DNA of 64,000 bases from Erodium maritimum (lineage: Eukaryota > Streptophyta > Magnoliopsida > Geraniales > Geraniaceae). A program made the translations under genes and the position numbers. Below, one piece after another: positions 59,465 through 64,000 of this stretch (positions are counted from its first letter, which is position 1; each line of letters begins with the position of its first letter). The stretch lies in contig OY997592.1 in assembly GCA_963921825.1 (NCBI GenBank), positions 20,401,432 to 20,465,431 of the forward strand, read 5' to 3'. The notes beneath the pieces are model-generated. The model ran no database searches, was not told the origin of the DNA, and worked only from the letters and a program-made list of their open reading frames with translations.

Positions 59465-62061
59465 TGTCACGCCCTAAATCCGGTATTGACCAGACTCGAG
59501 ACGTGACTTGGTGAAATTAAATAAAAGAAATTTAAAAGTGATTAATATTTGAAAAGGGTGAATAAAATAAGCCAACAAAATATCCAAAACACTAAGTCCT
59601 ACGCTCAGTCACATACAAAATTCGAAAATGAACAATAGGTCTCTATTAATCATAAACAAAATAAACTCGGGCCTCCGCTAGCTCCCAAGCTCTGCGTAAC
59701 CCTCTAATCCAGATCAAAGCTAACACCTGTAGAAAACATGGTAAGGGGTGAGCTTGACGCTCAGTAGGAAAAAGTCACGAAATCCACCTAATTACAGACT
59801 TACCAAGAAAGTCTTTCCAAAGTTTAAAGTTTAATAAAAGGTTGATAAATCGATGCGACACTTAAACCATTTAAAGACAAAACCTATTTTACCCTGACAC
59901 TCACCAGACTAACGATCCCCAACTTTAACTCAACACTAACTTATATACCGAGGCAACAACGAAGGAACAACCAAGGAAAAACAACCATAGCCACAAGAAC
60001 ATCAACACTCACAAACACATCAACACTCATTCAAAATCCAAGGCATTCTCAACACAAGCAATTCACACACTTGCACGGTTTAGGGAGCAACCTGCTCGGC
60101 CCGGCAAAGCCACACTCAACTTCCCCAACACATAGTCGGGATAGGCGGTCGACCTCATCGCGGAACACAACGTTTTACCGATACACGGAAGGTAGGGAAA
60201 TCGCCTCTTCGCGGACACAGCGTTTTACCGATACACGGAAGGCAGGGAAATCGCCTCTTCGCGGAACAACCTCATCGCGGCACAACACAACATTTTACCG
60301 AGTGCTAGTCGGAAGGTAGGGAAACCACCTCTTCGCGGGACACATCGTTTTACCGACTCACGGTCGGAAGGTAGGGAAACCACCTTTCTCATGTAACCGA
60401 AGAACCCGCAACTACAATCACAATAACAATCATAATCATAGTCACATAACTATCACGCACTCACCATCACTTACCGACACCACATTCAAAGTGGTAACCC
60501 CACCGGCTTAACCGGTAATCCATTTCCTCAACGCCCACAATTGAACAAGTCATATAAACAGAATCAAAACATCCAAGTCACTGATATGCATCACTAAGTT
60601 CACCTCTACTCGTTTTCATGTTCATTATTTATTAACTGTTTAAACAACACAGAGCACACAAGCAAATTCAATCAACACACAATCCTACAGGCACGACAGG
60701 CTCGATTCTACCAGCACGGCAATTCCCAAATCTACAGCACTACAAGTTTCGTAAATGTTCACAGTTTATATGTCTACGCTAGTTATTCACATCCTACAAG
60801 CATACTAGTTATTTATCCGGTTATTATCGTTTCCCTATATGCATTCTAGTACGTCCGTAATAAAGTGAGGTTCCGAGGTATTTCCCCACCTCTCAATCTC
60901 TATCTGGATCTCCTAGCTGCTGACGTCCGGGCCTACCTCCGGTCTTCTCGGACGAAGTCAAAGTCTGATTTTAACAAGTAAAAACGGTCATCAGTTCCGG
61001 TTCAGTTCGTAACAATCCTCTAATTAATCAATTAAGTCCTTTAAGTTCTCTGATTTAAATGATTTAAATAATTAATTAAACTTCCCGACCCGAATCCGAA
61101 AACCGGACCTGAATCCGACCCGGTCCAGAACCCAGACCCCGATCTGATCCAAGCCTGACCCGAATCTGACCCCAGACCCGACCCAGACCCAGGTCTAGAA
61201 CCCAATCTAGGGACCTGGGCCTGGCCCAAGGCTTGGTCTGGCCCGAGGCCCAACCGGATCAGGTCTGGCCCAAGGCCCAGCCTGAATCTGGCCTGAGCTG
61301 GAGACGAAGAAAGGCGAGGGCCAACTAGGGTTCCGGTCAGTGTGACGGCGGCGGCGGCGTTAGGGAAGCTTGGAGGAGGAGCGACGGTGCTCGGGTGTGG
61401 CGGAGCACCGCTTTGCAGATTTCTCCGGGTCCGGTGAGGCTGCAAACGACGGCGAGGACTCACCAGAGCCGGCGAACCTCGCGTCGATCTGTTCGGGTTG
61501 TTCCCTCCGGTGGCTGGTGACGTCGACGTGCTGGATTCAGAGTGGCACGAGGAGATACGGCGTCTCGCGAGCTCGATCGTCGTCTCTCGACGCGGTCACA
61601 GGGGTAGCTGTGGTTCGAATCGAGCACGGGAGGTACGAACCAGTCCGAGGAGCTCTCGATGGCGGCGTCTCGATTCAGCGACGGCGTGGTTCGATTTGGA
61701 CGCGGAGGCAGAGCGTGGCGAGGGCGGCATCGCGCGAGAAGAGAGGAAGAGAAAGGGAGGGGAACCGCACGAGGAGAGAGAGAGCGAGAAAGAGATACCT
61801 CGGGAGGCGTGCGCGAAATGGGGAAGATGTACAGTTCGTTGGGGTTGAGGGGGGGGGGTAGTGGGCTTGGGCCCGGTGCTGGCTTGGGCTCAACGTGCTG
61901 GGCTTAAATCAGCCTCGCCCAAGTTTGCTTCTTTTCCCTTTTTTTTGTTTTTCTTTTCTTTTTCTTTTGCAATTGTTCCAAACTTCAACAATTTTCCAAC
62001 CAACGACGTTTCAAATCGAACAATTTTAAATATTAAATCTTTTAACCGGGCGGTCTTTACA
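59465..62061 (-). repeat. Solo Gypsy LTR, 2.6 kb, with ACCCG target duplication, inside LINE-B
   Basis: It runs from TGTCACGCCCTAAATCCGG to CGGGCGGTCTTTACA with ACCCG on both sides (59460-59464 and 62062-62066). It carries the TGAGC/GCTCA hairpin, a TTTACCGATACACGG array and a CCCGA-rich block (61083-61200). The GC-rich frames at 61.3-61.9 kb are LTR sequence, not genes. Confidence 0.88.
60155..60385. repeat. Tandem array with TTTTACCGATACACGGAAGG in the solo LTR
   Basis: Four units of about 50-60 bp share CGTTTTACCGA, CGGAAGGTAGGGAAA and CACCTCTTCGCGG. TACCG and CGGAAGGTA can pair across each unit, as in the arrays at 20219 and 43651. Confidence 0.82.
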
Positions 62062-63164
62062 ACCCGTGGATGCCATGAGTGTTGTTGTCGAAGGTGAACT
62101 TTCACAAAACCCTAACCCTAGCTTGCGTGAAGAGGGGAGAGCTGCAACTAGGGTCTATTATTATTATGAGAGCCTACATGTAGGCAGGGGATCTCAGCTT
62201 CCACCACTTTTCTGTCTAGGCTATGGTGTCTAACCTGCTGATGGGAGCATGGAATAAAGAGGTGGGATTCTGGATAGGGAATACATTGGGGGTCAGTCAG
62301 GCGGTGGATGTGAACAAGTCGGGTCTCTGTTGGGGAATTTTTATGAAGATCAGGATTAGGGCTGACATCCGAGTTCCATTGCAGAGTCAGATCTGGTTCT
62401 GGCTGTCGGAGTCTCAGGTACGCACTCTCCTTCACGTGTCGTACGGGCATCTTCCGGATCACTGCTTCGATTGTAGTTGTGCGGGTCATATTTTCCCGGT
62501 GTGTCCAGTCGCGGGGGGTGTTCGGGGGCCATCGGTAAGGGCCCCGACTGATCCGCGATTGGCTTTGGAAAAGGCTAAACATGGGAAAGAAATCCTGGGG
62601 ACGAATTGGGATTACCTGGGATGGGCTGTTAGGGGAGCGCCTCATTACTCGAAGCCGACAACTCCCCAGTAGAGCCAGGAGAAAGGGGGGCGCAGGGACC
62701 AAGAGATTCATCGTCAGGAATTCCAGACGAGATGGCTTCCTAGGGAGCATACCACATCGCTCTCCGGGAAGAAGAGGCTAGAGAGAGATGGGGAGACTGA
62801 GGAATCGGAGGGGTCGACGGCATCCGATGGGGCGTCAGGCACAAAAGCGACAGGGGGACACAAGCACCACCGCCTCCAGGAATGAGACTCTGAAGTCCCA
62901 GGGAGGGGTCGGTCGACGGTTGCATCTCCCTGACAGTACGGTGGCAACGGTTCCACCATCTGTCGACAGGATTCTCCCCTCCCAGTTCGTGGTCAACACT
63001 CACGCGTTTAGGAGCCCTACACATATCAGTCAAGGGACGACGACACACGCTGACTTTCCGGGGGAGATATCGGTCCACCACTACACATTCTCCACTTGGT
63101 CTACTCGATTAGTGTCTTTTGGTTGGCGCATGCTGTATCGGTGTCTTCGGATGCTCCCGCAGTT

Positions 63165-63183
63165 CCCCCCCCCCCCCCCCCCC
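63165..63183 (+). repeat. Run of about 19 C inside LINE-B ORF1
   Basis: The homopolymer encodes a run of Pro in the low-complexity end of ORF1 and is prone to slippage and to sequencing or assembly error. Shorter G runs are at 22126-22138 and about 49415-49425. Confidence 0.9.
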
Positions 63184-64000
63184 TCCGACCGCCCTTATGC
63201 CCAGAGCAACATTTATTTTTCAGTCATTGCTTTTCAATATTACTCTAGTTATTGGTTTGTACGGTGAAAGCAGTTTTGTGATCATCAGAATGCTTTAATT
63301 AATAATATTTCCATTTTTTTCTAAAAAAAAGTTGATTTGGTTGCCTCGAAACCAAGACATGGACAATCTCACCATAGGCTTGAAAGAAATTTGTTACGCA
63401 AACCTCTGTTGACTCAAGCGGAAGATTGCAAATGTAAATTTCATCTTCACCCAGATCAACAATCGATGCTGAAGAAGCAGGAGGCAACGAACACAAAGAT
63501 TGGCCGTTAGCAGCTGAAACGTCCCCAATTTCTAGCCTCAAAATAGGGCCAGACGCAGGCCCACCATCCTCAGGCCCATACTTCTTTGGCTGAACTTGGT
63601 CTAATTCTAGACCCAACAAATTTGGTCTCAGAATTGCACCATCAAAAGCCTCCATGTTGTGCAGAGGAAGGAGCTGAGTCACGTGGGCTTGACTGTCCCA
63701 AGTCGGCCCATTAACCACAGCCCGATCAACTTCACGATATGGGCTTTGGCCTTGGAGAAAGACAAAACCTGCCCCAAACTTCCCTGAATGAACGCTTGAA
63801 TTTACCAAATCTCTGTCTTGAAGAGGAACAACCGAAATCACAGAATTCCCCAAATCTCTGGCTTGTACCGATTCAGGAGTATCTGAAACCAACGAATCAA
63901 ATCCCGAAAGTTGAGGAGCAGCATCCCGAGATTTTGGACCTTTCTCCGAGCTTTTGATCTCCACCACAGACGTGGTCGCCGGTGTTACCAAGCTCCCCAG

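Larger units (their letters stand above)
58212..63331 (+). mobile_element. LINE-B: ORF1-only LINE with inverted 5' half (twin priming), hit by a Gypsy LTR
   Basis: The 3' part is on the plus strand. From about 62156 ORF1 reads LSFHHFSV, EVGFWIGNTLG, VDVNKSGLCWGIFMKIRIRA and the knuckle HCFDCSCAGHIFPVC; a low-complexity frame to 63267 and a 3' UTR follow, ending in A8 at 63324-63331. The 5' part is inverted. From about 62155 leftwards on the minus strand come a leader, ATG (about 62086), MASTGDLDGGEA..., a Gly/Pro/Arg-rich region, and the first half of DUF4283 (MEDLWAMKVEAKPVEGRLVA, AKERARVLLGEPWAYW) ending at 58212. The first half stops where the second begins, as twin priming predicts. There are several stops and shifts, and ORF2 is absent. 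No clear target duplication was found. Confidence 0.6.
57709..64000 (-). mobile_element. LINE-A: RRM-type LINE ORF1, split by LINE-B, running off the window
   Basis: The minus-strand frame enters from the window edge (63991 and beyond) and reads to EDEIYICNLPLESTEVCVTN and AYGEIVHVLVSRQPNQ near 63333: strands 1-2 and helix 1 of an RRM. The remaining half, RYFGFVRFKSNTEASSAFEG then NGFTVNGMVLVVAFARHW, is at about 58205-58080. It continues to GSPWKDTLVKALKR and a stop at 57960. About 240 bp of 3' UTR (ending TAAATAAAATTTTCGAGC) lead to an A run at about 57709-57716. Some plant LINE families are known to carry an RRM in ORF1. No ORF2 lies between the ORF1 stop and the tail, so this copy is ORF1-only. 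Confidence 0.65.

Noticed and set aside
61370-61893. 163-codon Arg/Gly-rich frame as a gene
   Set aside because: It is entirely inside a solo Gypsy LTR with target duplications, and similar GC-rich frames occur in the LTR at 21-22 kb.

Overview
The window is nuclear DNA of a flowering plant, most likely a eudicot. It holds two intron-containing plant genes with GT-AG junctions, a fragment related to the plant mitochondrial gene nad7, and a deep pile of plant transposons: Del/Tekay-type Gypsy, Copia, L1-type LINEs with DUF4283 or RRM ORF1 proteins, PIF/Harbinger and Mutator-like elements. I cannot name the species.

Gene-bearing part, about 1-14.9 kb. Two host genes were rebuilt by splicing by eye. 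A 3-exon gene on the minus strand (4375-8496) encodes a 179-residue HNH-endonuclease-domain protein of a small plant family. Its 3.3 kb second intron carries a TIR element, a Harbinger-like MITE and the nad7-like fragment. Divergently, a 7-coding-exon gene on the plus strand (10674-14437) encodes a 238-residue MIS12 kinetochore protein. Between them lies a cluster of GGCCCA/TGGGCC motifs typical of plant growth and cell-cycle promoters.

Transition zone, 14.9-19.4 kb. Just 3' of MIS12 lies a Mutator-like element with 146-bp terminal inverted repeats, a perfect 9-bp target duplication and a GC-rich coding-like insert (a Pack-MULE candidate). A 311-bp MULE-like MITE follows, then a decayed Harbinger ORF1.

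Transposon pile, 19.4-64 kb. Main layers: (1) a young but broken Del/Tekay Gypsy element (19.4-32.2 kb, minus) with a Harbinger element inserted in its 5' LTR; (2) a solo Gypsy LTR at 32.8-35.5 kb; (3) a broken Copia element (Copia A, 35.9-46.4 kb, minus), itself hit by a solo Copia-B LTR and by a 3.7 kb solo Gypsy LTR; (4) a head-to-tail series of minus-strand LINE pieces from 47 to 64 kb, in which only ORF1 is found and no reverse transcriptase; (5) Copia B (49.5-57.2 kb, plus, target duplication CATGG) inserted in one LINE ORF1; (6) another ORF1-only LINE (58.2-63.3 kb) with its 5' half inverted, as in twin priming, sitting inside the RRM of an older LINE and later hit by a Gypsy element that is now a solo LTR.

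The host genes are ordinary housekeeping genes. The unusual content is in the pile: repeated ORF1-only LINEs, a twin-primed copy, a gene-capturing MULE candidate, and short hairpins kept at the same place in every Gypsy LTR copy. No RNA gene, CRISPR array or complete defence-like or metabolic system was found. All similarity calls rest on reading the sequence; no database search was run.
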